NCBI GenBank assembly: GCA_030247855.1
Contig: JAPDRN010000089.1
Span: 1 to 64,000 of the forward strand
Source: Knufia peltigerae
Taxonomy: Eukaryota > Ascomycota > Eurotiomycetes > Chaetothyriales > Trichomeriaceae
Length of the DNA stretch: 64,000 nt
Direction of reading: 5' to 3'
Within the stretch, counting starts at the first letter, position 1. The number at the start of each line of letters is the position of its first letter. This document shows positions 1 to 8,071 of the stretch, piece after piece. Position numbers and translations under genes: made by a program. The notes under the pieces were generated by a model. That model saw nothing but the letters and a program-made list of their open reading frames with translations, made no database searches and was not told the origin of the DNA.

Positions 1-32
1 GCTGCGCCTGATTGTTGATTTCATTGAACATT

Positions 33-52
33 CCTTTTCCAGAGGGAAAAGG
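33..52. repeat. Perfect 8-bp inverted repeat with 4-nt loop
   Basis: CCTTTTCC and GGAAAAGG flank AGAG, a perfect hairpin in the otherwise empty first 87 bases. It could be the terminator or an operator of a gene left of the window. Positions 1-87 hold no recognisable gene. Confidence 0.45.
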
Positions 53-87
53 TGTCAACCCAATTCAGGACGGGTCATCCCCCACAG

Positions 88-111
88 AAAGGGCGCCCGA
101 AGGCGCCCTTT
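88..111 (-). terminator. Stem-loop terminator of the first M13 peptidase gene
   Basis: AAAGGGCGCC and GGCGCCCTTT pair around a CGAA loop, 23 bases past the stop codon at 134. On the minus strand the stem ends in a short T run, as in an intrinsic terminator. Confidence 0.75.
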
Positions 112-133
112 CATCAACACGAAACCATCAACC

Positions 134-2140
134 TCAGCGCCACACCTTGATCTGCTCGGCGTCGGTGCGCTGCATCGGCTGACCCGGCTTGCAGCTGAAG
201 CTGGCGCCGAACGCCGGCAGGTTCGACAGCGGGCCGTTGGTGCGCCAGCGGCCCGGTGCACGGATGTCGGCGGTCAGGCGGCGTGCGGCCTCGTTCGGCG
301 ACAGCTGCTGCGGCCACAGCGCGGCCCAGGCGCGGAAGAAGCCCTGCTGCTGTGCCGGCTTGGCCTTCGGCTCCTGCGCGGTGTAGGCGGCCCAGGCCAG
401 TTCCAGGCCGGCGATGTCGGCCAGGTTCTCTTCCTGGGTCAGCGTGCCGTTGACCTTGGCTCCCTTCACGCCGGGGAACTCGTAGCCGCCGTACTGGGTG
501 GCGACACGGGTACCGAGGAGGGTCCAGGCGGTCTTGTCGGCCGGCGTCCACCAGCTGCGCAGTTCGCCCTTGGCATCGACCAGTGCACCCTTGGCGTCGA
601 TCGCGCGGGTCAGCTCGTGGCCAACCAGGCCGCCGAAGCTGCCGAACTTGTCTGCGGCGTCGGCCTTGGCGTTGAACACCGGCCCCTGCAGGATCGCGGC
701 GGTGACGATCAGCCGGTTCTGCGCCAGGTCATAGGCCAGCGACGGCTGCTGCGGCAGCACGTCCCAGCGGCGGTCGGCGTTGCCCTTGCCGATACGCTTC
801 ATTTCCTCGCGGTGGCGCCAGGTGGAAGCGATCAGCATGTTGCCGCCGAACGAACCACGGCCCATCGGCTGCACGCTGTAGTCCAGGTCACGCAGCGGGG
901 TGCCGATCTCGATCTTCAGCGCGGCCAGCTTGGCCTGCGCTTCGGTCTTGGCCTCGGCGCTCATCCAGCTGTTGTTCTTGACCGCCTCGATCTGCACTTC
1001 ACGCACCTTGTCGACGATCCAGGCCGCTTGGCGACGGTCTTCGGCGGACAGGTAACGCGCGGCGTATTCGCGACCGACCATCGGGCCGGCGGCCACGTTG
1101 ATCGCGTCCAGCACGCTTTCCCAGCGCTGCGACGGCAGGGTCTCACCACGCAGCACGCGGCCACGGAACTCGAACTCCGCATCGCGGTACGCCTTGGACA
1201 GGTACGGCGCCATCGAGTCACCCACGCGCCAGCGCAGGTAGGCCTTCCACTGGTCCGGCTTGAGCTTGGTGACCATGCCGTCGAGCTGCTTGAACAGCGC
1301 CGGATCGGCCAGCGACACCAGGTCATCGTTGACGCCCTGCGCCTTCAGGAACGCATCCAGCTGCAGGTTGCGGTAGCGGCTGTTGAGGTCCTTGGTGGAG
1401 ATCGGCGCGTAGTTGTTGAACGGGTTGTTGATGCCCGCCAGCGACTGCGCATTGCGGGCCAGTTCGGTTTCCAGCGCGATCACCGCCTGCGACTCCGCGT
1501 CCAGCTTGGCCGCCGGGGTGCCGGTCAGTGCGAGGATCTGCTTGACGTAGTTACGGTAGCGGCCCATCAACGCAACGGTGTCGGCGTCTGTGCGGGTATA
1601 GAAGGCCGGATCAGGCAGGCCCATGCCGCCCTGCATGAAGTAACCGATGTGGCGGTCCAAAGCCTTCAGGTCCACGTCGGGGCCGAAGTTGAAGGCCACC
1701 GGGATGCCGACCTGGTGCAGCGCGGCGATCGAGGCCGGAACATCCTTGGCCTTCTTGATGGCATTGATGCGGGTCAGCAGCGGCGCGATCGGGTTGGAGC
1801 CATCGGTTTCCACTGCAGCTTCGTCCAGGCCGCTGGCCCAGAAGTCGCCCAGCAGCTTCTGCACGTTGCCCTGCGGCGCCTTCATCGAGGCGTCCAGCAG
1901 TTCACGCTGTTGCTGCCGGCTGCGATCGACCAGCTGGCCCAAAGCGGTGGCGGCACCGGTCTGCGGCACCGGGTTGGCCTTCAGCCAGCCCGCGTTGGTG
2001 ACATCGTAGAAATCGCTGCACTGCGCACTGACGGCCGGGGCGCGTGCGGCCTTCTTCTTGGCAGCGAACGCATCGTGGGTCGGAACCAGGGTCGCCAGGC
2101 TGATGCCCAGGGCGATGGCAAGCGGACGGAAGTTGGGCAT
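134..2140 (-). CDS. Exported M13-family peptidase homologue, probably catalytically inactive
   Basis: 668 residues with a signal peptide (cleavage expected near AFA-A) and the full two-domain length of PepO/neprilysin-type M13 zinc endopeptidases, which cut short peptides in the periplasm or outside the cell. The fold is clear: the C-terminal NGPLSNLPAF and CKPGQPM motifs and ENLAD, which carries the third zinc ligand, are present. The HExxH zinc motif however reads HELTR (residues 508-512), so the second zinc histidine is arginine. The catalytic DxHxP histidine is also arginine (DIRAP, R627). The substrate-binding NAYY motif is replaced by LAYD. I infer a pseudoenzyme with a binding or regulatory role. 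It lies just downstream of an intact paralogue on the same strand, but has its own likely promoter and terminator. Family certain; inactivity inferred. Confidence 0.9.
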   Translation of the reverse strand: MPNFRPLAIALGISLATLVPTHDAFAAKKKAARAPAVSAQCSDFYDVTNAGWLKANPVPQTGAATALGQLVDRSRQQQRELLDASMKAPQGNVQKLLGDFWASGLDEAAVETDGSNPIAPLLTRINAIKKAKDVPASIAALHQVGIPVAFNFGPDVDLKALDRHIGYFMQGGMGLPDPAFYTRTDADTVALMGRYRNYVKQILALTGTPAAKLDAESQAVIALETELARNAQSLAGINNPFNNYAPISTKDLNSRYRNLQLDAFLKAQGVNDDLVSLADPALFKQLDGMVTKLKPDQWKAYLRWRVGDSMAPYLSKAYRDAEFEFRGRVLRGETLPSQRWESVLDAINVAAGPMVGREYAARYLSAEDRRQAAWIVDKVREVQIEAVKNNSWMSAEAKTEAQAKLAALKIEIGTPLRDLDYSVQPMGRGSFGGNMLIASTWRHREEMKRIGKGNADRRWDVLPQQPSLAYDLAQNRLIVTAAILQGPVFNAKADAADKFGSFGGLVGHELTRAIDAKGALVDAKGELRSWWTPADKTAWTLLGTRVATQYGGYEFPGVKGAKVNGTLTQEENLADIAGLELAWAAYTAQEPKAKPAQQQGFFRAWAALWPQQLSPNEAARRLTADIRAPGRWRTNGPLSNLPAFGASFSCKPGQPMQRTDAEQIKVWR

Positions 2141-2175
2141 GTAGAACGAATCCGTGATGGATTGAGGGCGGGCGA

Positions 2176-2181
2176 ACTATA
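2176..2181 (-). promoter_or_regulatory. Candidate -10 box for the first M13 gene
   Basis: The minus strand reads TTGC-TATAGT 36 bases upstream of the start codon. The upstream -35 region is unclear and lies next to a run of seven Gs (on the plus strand). Confidence 0.4.
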
Positions 2182-2260
2182 GCAAGCCGGGCAGGGGGGG
2201 AGATGCATGCGCTGTGACGTCTGTAACGACGCAGATGATCTCCACCGCGCGGAAATACAA

Positions 2261-2282
2261 AGGCCCGGGAAATCCCGGGCCT
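2261..2282 (-). terminator. Stem-loop terminator of the second M13 peptidase gene
   Basis: AGGCCCGGGA pairs with TCCCGGGCCT, followed on the minus strand by TTTGTATTT. It lies 30 bases after the stop codon at 2313 and separates the two peptidase genes transcriptionally. Confidence 0.8.
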
Positions 2283-2312
2283 CTGCAGGCAAACCGTGGC
2301 CTCAGCCGCGGC

Positions 2313-4418
2313 TTACCAGATCACCACCTGCGAATCGCCGGTGCGCGACATCGGCGTACCCGGCTTGCACTGGAAGGCCGCGGTGAAGGTCGGCAGGTTC
2401 GACGGCGCACCGATGGCGCGGAACTGTGCCGGCGCGTGCGGGTCGGTTGCCAGGCGGACCTTGGCGTTCTCCGGGGTGTACTTAGTGCGCCACACGGTAG
2501 CCCAGTTGAAGAAGAAGCGCTGATCGCGGGTGAAGCCATCGATCTTCGCGTCTTCCTTGCCGGCCGACGCCTTCTGCAGCGCGTCGTAGGCAGTGGCCAG
2601 GCCCCCCAGGTCGGCGATGTTCTCGCCCAGGGTCAGGTGGCCGTTCACGGCCTGGCCGTCGACCTTGTACTGGTCGAACTGCTTGACCAGCTTGCCGGTC
2701 AGACCAGCGAAGTTCTTCGAATCGGCTTCGGTCCACCAGTTCTCGAAGTTGCCGGTCGGCCCGAAGCGGCTGCCCTGGTCGTCGTAACCGTGGGTCATTT
2801 CGTGGCCGATGACCGCACCGATACCGCCGTAGTTCAGCGCGTCGTCGGCCTTGGCATCGAAGAACGGCGGCTGCAGGATGGCGGCCGGGAACACGATCTC
2901 GTTCTGCAGCGGGTTGTAGTAGGCGTTGACCGTCTGCGGGGTCATGCCCCACTCGGTCTTGTCCACCGGCTTGCCGATCTTGGCCAGGTTGTACTGGTAG
3001 TTGAACGCGGTGGCCGCGCGCACGTTGTCCAGGTAGCTGTCGCGGTTGGTCTGCAGGCCCGACCAGTCACGCCACTTGTCCGGGTAACCGATTTTCGGAG
3101 TGAAGGTTTCCCACTTGGCGATGGCCTTGGCCTTGGTCTCTTCGCTCATCCAGGACAGGCCCTGGATGCGTTCCTTCAGCGAAGCGGCCAGGTTCTTCAC
3201 CAGCTCTTCCATCTTCGCCTTGGCTTCCGGCGAGAAGGCGACCTTCACGTACAGCTGGCCGAAGGCTTCGCCGGCGTCGTTCTCGATGGTGCCCAGCACA
3301 CGCTTCCAGCGCGGCTTCTGTTCCTTCTGGCCATTGAGGGTCTTGCCGTAGAACTCGTAGTTCTCCTGCACGAACGCATCGGCCAGGTACGGCGAGGCAC
3401 TGTCCACGGTGTGGAAGCGCAGGTAGGCGCGCCACACCGACGGATCGGTATCGCCCAGCGCCTTGCTCACTTCCTGGTGGAAGGCCGGGATGGCCAGCGA
3501 GAACTTCTCCGGCGCGGCCACATTCTGCGACTTGAAGAACTCGGTCCAGCTGAAGTTCGGGGTCAGCGCATCGGCCTCGGCCAGGCTGACCGGGTGGTAG
3601 TACAGGGAAACGTCGCGCGACAGCTCGACGCTGGACTTGGACGCCTTGGCCAGGCGGGTTTCGAACTTGACGACTTTTTCAGCCTGCTTTGCGGCATCGG
3701 CAGCGGCGACGCCGGACAGTTCCAGCACCTTGGCCACGTGGGCCTGATAGGCCTTCAGCTTGTCGGCCTTGGACGCATCGGTATAGAAGGTCTTGTCCGG
3801 CAGGCCCAGGCCGCCCTGGCTGGCGTAGGCCATGTTCACGGCCGAGTTCTTGAAGTCGGCTTCGGCGCCGAAGCCGAACAGCACGTTCTCGCCCTTGGCG
3901 GCGCTGGTGCGCAGGTAGTTGGCGATGGCGGCCTTGTCCTGCAGGCCATCGATCGCAGCCAGGTCGGCCTTCAGCGGCTCGATGCCCTGGGCGTTGACCT
4001 TGGCTTCGTCCATGCCGGTGGCCCACAGGTCGCCGACGATCTTCTCGATGCCGGCCGGGTTCTTGACCTGCGCGACCTGCTCGGCCAGCTGGTGCTGCAC
4101 GGCCACCGAACGCTCGTCGAGGATGGTGAAGGCGCCCCAGCTGGTGCGGTCGCCCGGAATTTCGTTGGCGGCCAGCCACTTGCCGTTGACGTAGTCGCCG
4201 AAGGCGGTGCAGGCATCAAGGTTGCTGTCCAGATCGCTGGCCTGGAAGGCGTTGTAGGCCGGCAGCTTGCTCTCGTCGAGCTTGTAGGTGGTGGCGGCGT
4301 CGGCCGCGGCCGGCGTGGAGGCGGTGGCATCCTTTGCCGGGGTTTCGTTCTTGCCGCAGCCGACCAGCGCGGCCGAAACGGCCAGGGTCAGCAGCACGAT
4401 CTTGGGAGTACGGGTCAC
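2313..4418 (-). CDS. M13-family zinc metallopeptidase lipoprotein (PepO-like)
   Basis: 701 residues. I place the start at GTG 4418, because it gives a clean lipoprotein signal peptide ending in the lipobox LVGC and is preceded by a GGAG ribosome-binding site. The long upstream extension of the open frame lacks these. Catalytic features are intact: the zinc motif HEMTH (H539-H543) followed by GYDDQG, ENIADLGGL with the glutamate ligand, NAYY for substrate backbone binding, and DPHAP with the transition-state histidine. Such enzymes cut oligopeptides, and lipidation suggests anchoring to the outer membrane. It stands beside a degenerate paralogue, five TonB receptors and an S9 peptidase, which suggests peptide foraging. 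Family and activity are well supported; the substrate is unknown. Confidence 0.93.
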   Translation of the reverse strand: MTRTPKIVLLTLAVSAALVGCGKNETPAKDATASTPAAADAATTYKLDESKLPAYNAFQASDLDSNLDACTAFGDYVNGKWLAANEIPGDRTSWGAFTILDERSVAVQHQLAEQVAQVKNPAGIEKIVGDLWATGMDEAKVNAQGIEPLKADLAAIDGLQDKAAIANYLRTSAAKGENVLFGFGAEADFKNSAVNMAYASQGGLGLPDKTFYTDASKADKLKAYQAHVAKVLELSGVAAADAAKQAEKVVKFETRLAKASKSSVELSRDVSLYYHPVSLAEADALTPNFSWTEFFKSQNVAAPEKFSLAIPAFHQEVSKALGDTDPSVWRAYLRFHTVDSASPYLADAFVQENYEFYGKTLNGQKEQKPRWKRVLGTIENDAGEAFGQLYVKVAFSPEAKAKMEELVKNLAASLKERIQGLSWMSEETKAKAIAKWETFTPKIGYPDKWRDWSGLQTNRDSYLDNVRAATAFNYQYNLAKIGKPVDKTEWGMTPQTVNAYYNPLQNEIVFPAAILQPPFFDAKADDALNYGGIGAVIGHEMTHGYDDQGSRFGPTGNFENWWTEADSKNFAGLTGKLVKQFDQYKVDGQAVNGHLTLGENIADLGGLATAYDALQKASAGKEDAKIDGFTRDQRFFFNWATVWRTKYTPENAKVRLATDPHAPAQFRAIGAPSNLPTFTAAFQCKPGTPMSRTGDSQVVIW

Positions 4419-4557
4419 TTGAATGGCCTCCAGGCCGAGTGAGTCAGGGAAGGGCCGGGGGAACGGCCGTGGGCCGAACGATACGCCGCCGGCCCACACT
4501 GCAAGGGTGTCGAAGGTCATGGCCGGGCGCAAGGGGGCCTTGCTGGCACCGGAAAAA

Positions 4558-4585
4558 GACAGACCCGGCAAAAGCCGGGTCTGTC
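4558..4585 (-). terminator. Intrinsic terminator of TonB receptor gene 1
   Basis: GACAGACCCGGC and GCCGGGTCTGTC pair around a four-base loop. On the minus strand the stem is followed by TTTTT. Confidence 0.85.
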
Positions 4586-4606
4586 GGGGTGCTGCATGTT
4601 GCTGGA

Positions 4607-7597
4607 TCAGAACTTGTAGGTCGCGCCCATGTACATGTAACGGCCGATGTTGTCGTACATCGCCGAACCGACGTCGGAGCCGAAGTAGTTCACCGGCGGA
4701 TCCTTGTCGAAGGCGTTGTCCACGCCCAGGTAGACGTCGATCTTGTCGCCCGGGAAGCGGTAGCCGAACTGGAAGTTGTGGTAGACGTACGAGCCGTTGC
4801 GGATCGGGCTGCTCTGGCCCGGATTGGCCTGGTAGCTCTTCGGCTGCACGCGCAGGTTGCTGCTCACATAGTTCAGGTCCCACGACGCGCGCCACTGACC
4901 CAGCGAGTACTTGGTCTGCAGCGAACCGCGCCAGCGCGGGTCGGTCACCCAGGTGACGTTCTCGTCGTACTCGGTCGGGAAGTCCTGGAAGGCCCATTCA
5001 CGCGACTGCAGCAGCCGGGTGCCGACCAGGCGGATCACCGTGTCGCCCTCAGCCAGCTTGAAACGGTAGTCCATTTCCAGATCGACACCGACGCGACGCG
5101 AACGAGCCAGGTTTTCGTTCAGTGCAACCCAACGGCTGATCGAATGCTCCGGGAAGGTCCGGCCGCCCGCATCGGTCATGCCACCGACCGGTGCGCGCTC
5201 GATGAAGCCGCAGAAGCTGTTGTTGATGCCTCCCGGCGAGTCCACGCAACGCGTTGCGTTGGTCTGACCTGAGACGGCACCGATGGCGTCCTTCAGGCTG
5301 ATCCACCAGTAGTCCACGGACATGCCGAAGCCCTGCAGGAAGTCGGGCTGCCAGACCAGGCCATAGGTGAAGCTGCGCGCGCGCTCCGGCTTCAAGTTCG
5401 GGTTGCCGCCGCTGACGCCGGGGCGGTTCGCGGAGTACGTGTCGACCCAACCCACCGGCACGCCCAGCGCCGAGCAGTTGGCTTGGCGCAGGGCCGGGTC
5501 AGCTGCGGTATTCGGACGATTTGAATTGGTGGCCAGATAGTTGCAGGGATCGGCAATGGTGGCGAAGTTCTCGCTCTGCGGGTTGTACAGTTCGCCGATG
5601 CTCGGCGCACGCACCGCCTGCGATAGGGTGCCGCGGGCGCGCAGGGACGGAATGATCGTCCAGTCCAGGCCGACCTTCCAGGTGGTGGTCTTGCCGATGC
5701 TGCTGTAATCGGACCAGCGGCCGGCAGCGTCCATGGTCAGGTTGTAGATGCCCGGGATGTCGGCCAGCAACGGCACGGTAGCTTCGACGAACGCTTCGCG
5801 CACATCGTACTTGCCCATCCGGTTGGGAATCGCGTTGAGGAAGGTCAGGCCCTGCGCTGCCAGCGGATCGGTGATTTCGCGGCTCTTCTCGCGGCGGTAT
5901 TCCACGCCACCGGCCACGCCGACGTCGCCTGCCGGCAGGCTGAACAGCGAGGCGTTGGCCAGCGAGGCGCTGAACACCGACTGCTGCAGGCGCGAATAGT
6001 TGAACGACCTGACGTTCATCCAGTCACGTGCGGCCTGGGTCACTGCACCGTTGCCGAACACCGAGAACGGGACGCAGCCTTCGCGGGCGAACTGCGAGTA
6101 CACGCGGTTGCCGTTGTTCGGGTTGGTGGCGTTCGGGTTCAGCGTGGTGCGGCAGACGATCTGGCCGGTGGACGGATCGACCACGGTGTCCAGGCCTGCC
6201 TGCCAACGCTCATTGATACGATTGTTGAGGTTCCAGCGCTTGACTTCGCTCTGGCCCCAGTTTCCGTATACGTCGTAGGTCCAGTTCTCGGTCAGGTTGC
6301 CTTCCACGCCGAGCACGAAGCGCTGGGTGTTGCGCTCCACGTGCTCGCCACGCTGGCCGGCATCGACGTTGAAGCGGCTCAGGGTCAACTGGCTGGCGCC
6401 GTTGGCGGCCATCAGCGCGCGCAGCTGCGGCGAAACGTAGGCATTGTCGCGCTGGATGCGCAGGGTCTGGTCGAACGACGGCTGGGCCAGGAAGTCCGAC
6501 ACGGTCTCGGTGTACTTGCCTTCGAAGTACAGGCGGTGGTTGTCGGTCAGATCGAAGTTGACGACCGTATTGACGCTCTTGCGGTCGAAGCCGGGCTGCA
6601 GATCGGCCACCGAATTGAGGTCGGCGAAGTCGCAGTTGACGCAGCTGGTGGTGCTCGGCATCACGCCGTCATAGCGCTGCGGGCGGTAGGTGCCGTCCGG
6701 ATTGAACTGGTAACGGTTGCCCCAGGTCGCCTTGTTGGTGGGCGAGAACGCACCCAGCGTGAAGGTGCCGCCGAAGGAGATCGAGTGGTTGCCACCCGGG
6801 CCGCTGAGCACGGTCTGCGGATTGCTTTCGTTGGAGGGCTTGGTCGGGTCGTAGTTCGGGTTCGGCACCGACACCAGGAATTCGTTGCCGATGGCGCGGT
6901 CGCTGCGGACGAAACGGTCCTGCTTGCTGTATTCCAGGGCGATCGCCGCGCTGCCGCGGCCATTGGCGAAGTCGGTACCTGCCGAGGCGCTGATGAAGGA
7001 GCGGTTGAAGCCGCCCTCACTGGCCATGCCGGTCTGGGCGCGCACTTCGGCGCCGTCGAACGACTTCTTCATGATGAAGTTGACGACGCCGGCCACGGCA
7101 TCGGCGCCGTACACGGCCGAGGCACCACCGGTGATGACCTCAACGCGTTCGATCCACTCGACCGGGATCGTGTTGACGTCCACCGCCGAGGAGCCGGAGG
7201 TGGCGCCGACATGGCGGCGACCATTGACCAGCACCAGCGTACGCGAGGTGCCCATGCCGCGCAGGTCCATCAGGCCCACGCCGGCGGTGCCGATGAAGCG
7301 GGTGGAATTACCCAGCGTATAGGTCGGGCTCAGCGCCGGCAGGCGCGCCATCAGGTCGCCGATGTTGTTGGCGCCGGTGGCGCGGATTTCTTCGGCAGTG
7401 ATGGCGGTGACCGGCGAGGGGGTCACGAAGCCGGTACGCGCGATGCGCGAGCCGGTCACGCTGACGCGGTCCAGGTCGATCGGGTTGCTGCCGGAGCTGG
7501 CCTCCTGGGCCAGAGCCGGGGCCGCGGCAGCCATCATCAGGCCGGCGAGCAGGGCGTTGGTCAGCGGGTGGCGACCGGGCGTGCGGTAGTGCGTCAT
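4607..7597 (-). CDS. TonB-dependent outer-membrane receptor 1
   Basis: 996 residues. The start at 7597 is chosen because an AGGGGG ribosome-binding site precedes it and the product begins with a normal signal peptide ending ALA-Q. An ATG 66 bases upstream has no such features. A TonB-box-like LDRVSVTGS follows the signal peptide, then a plug domain (about residues 50-170) with NGRRHVG and GADAVAGVVN motifs, then a large 22-strand-type barrel ending in TYKF with a terminal aromatic residue. Such receptors pull bulky nutrients through the outer membrane using the proton motive force passed by TonB-ExbBD. The ligand cannot be read from sequence; neighbouring peptidases suggest peptides. It is less similar to receptors 3-5 than they are to each other. 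Confidence 0.93.
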   Translation of the reverse strand: MTHYRTPGRHPLTNALLAGLMMAAAAPALAQEASSGSNPIDLDRVSVTGSRIARTGFVTPSPVTAITAEEIRATGANNIGDLMARLPALSPTYTLGNSTRFIGTAGVGLMDLRGMGTSRTLVLVNGRRHVGATSGSSAVDVNTIPVEWIERVEVITGGASAVYGADAVAGVVNFIMKKSFDGAEVRAQTGMASEGGFNRSFISASAGTDFANGRGSAAIALEYSKQDRFVRSDRAIGNEFLVSVPNPNYDPTKPSNESNPQTVLSGPGGNHSISFGGTFTLGAFSPTNKATWGNRYQFNPDGTYRPQRYDGVMPSTTSCVNCDFADLNSVADLQPGFDRKSVNTVVNFDLTDNHRLYFEGKYTETVSDFLAQPSFDQTLRIQRDNAYVSPQLRALMAANGASQLTLSRFNVDAGQRGEHVERNTQRFVLGVEGNLTENWTYDVYGNWGQSEVKRWNLNNRINERWQAGLDTVVDPSTGQIVCRTTLNPNATNPNNGNRVYSQFAREGCVPFSVFGNGAVTQAARDWMNVRSFNYSRLQQSVFSASLANASLFSLPAGDVGVAGGVEYRREKSREITDPLAAQGLTFLNAIPNRMGKYDVREAFVEATVPLLADIPGIYNLTMDAAGRWSDYSSIGKTTTWKVGLDWTIIPSLRARGTLSQAVRAPSIGELYNPQSENFATIADPCNYLATNSNRPNTAADPALRQANCSALGVPVGWVDTYSANRPGVSGGNPNLKPERARSFTYGLVWQPDFLQGFGMSVDYWWISLKDAIGAVSGQTNATRCVDSPGGINNSFCGFIERAPVGGMTDAGGRTFPEHSISRWVALNENLARSRRVGVDLEMDYRFKLAEGDTVIRLVGTRLLQSREWAFQDFPTEYDENVTWVTDPRWRGSLQTKYSLGQWRASWDLNYVSSNLRVQPKSYQANPGQSSPIRNGSYVYHNFQFGYRFPGDKIDVYLGVDNAFDKDPPVNYFGSDVGSAMYDNIGRYMYMGATYKF

Positions 7598-7682
7598 CAG
7601 GTGAATCCCCCTAGTGGAAAGAGATATCGACCACCTCCCTGTGTCTGTTATGTGGATGTTCATGTGTCGTCCTGACGTTCAT

Positions 7683-7703
7683 CGAACCTAACACGCGCTT
7701 AAC
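7683..7703 (-). promoter_or_regulatory. Shared TonB-receptor upstream motif, copy 1
   Basis: The minus strand reads GTTAAG-CGCG-TGTTAGGTTCG and ends 85 bases upstream of the receptor 1 start. It matches the consensus GTTAAG-N4-TGTTACGTTCG seen before receptors 4 and 5. Confidence 0.55.
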
Positions 7704-8021
7704 GGAAAAAGCATGGGTTCGTCACATTTCCTTGTGGAATGAGGGGTTCTCGATCATCAAATTGCAACAATTACAGTGTCTTAGTCTCAGTTGTGATGGA
7801 AAGATCATGTTCCTGATTCAATATATGAATGGGGCGTTAAGGCTGGCTTTGCGCAAATTGGCGGTTCGCTGGGCGGGGCCGCACGCCTGAACGGGGGCTC
7901 CGGGCCGCACGGTACAGGCTGGCTTCCCGCTCTCCCTTGATCCCGTCTGGCGACCATTGCCAGGCCCGGCCGCTATCGGGCCTGTGGCAAAGGCAGAAGG
8001 GGGGGGGCAGGCCCTGCAAAA

Positions 8022-8049
8022 GGAAAGGGCGGCTTGCGCCGCCCTTTCC
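8022..8049 (-). terminator. Intrinsic terminator of TonB receptor gene 2
   Basis: GGAAAGGGCGGC and GCCGCCCTTTCC form a 12-bp stem with a TTGC loop, followed on the minus strand by TTTT. Confidence 0.85.
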
Positions 8050-8071
8050 GGGTACTGCAATTACTGTTGGA

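Larger units (their letters stand above)
7598..8071. other. 474-bp intergenic region upstream of TonB receptor 1
   Basis: No convincing gene. It holds the terminator of receptor 2 (8022-8049), a run of nine Gs (7999-8007), an A+T-rich stretch around 7700-7830 and the shared receptor motif at 7683-7703. It most likely serves as the promoter region of receptor 1. Confidence 0.7.

Noticed and set aside
2214..4442. 742-codon plus-strand frame opposite the active M13 gene
   Set aside because: Antisense shadow without domains; the opposite strand carries intact zinc and lipoprotein motifs.
7818..8060. Possible 80-residue minus-strand protein between receptors 1 and 2
   Set aside because: It spans the receptor 2 terminator and the nine-G tract, has no ribosome-binding site or domain, and its residues look like chance translation.
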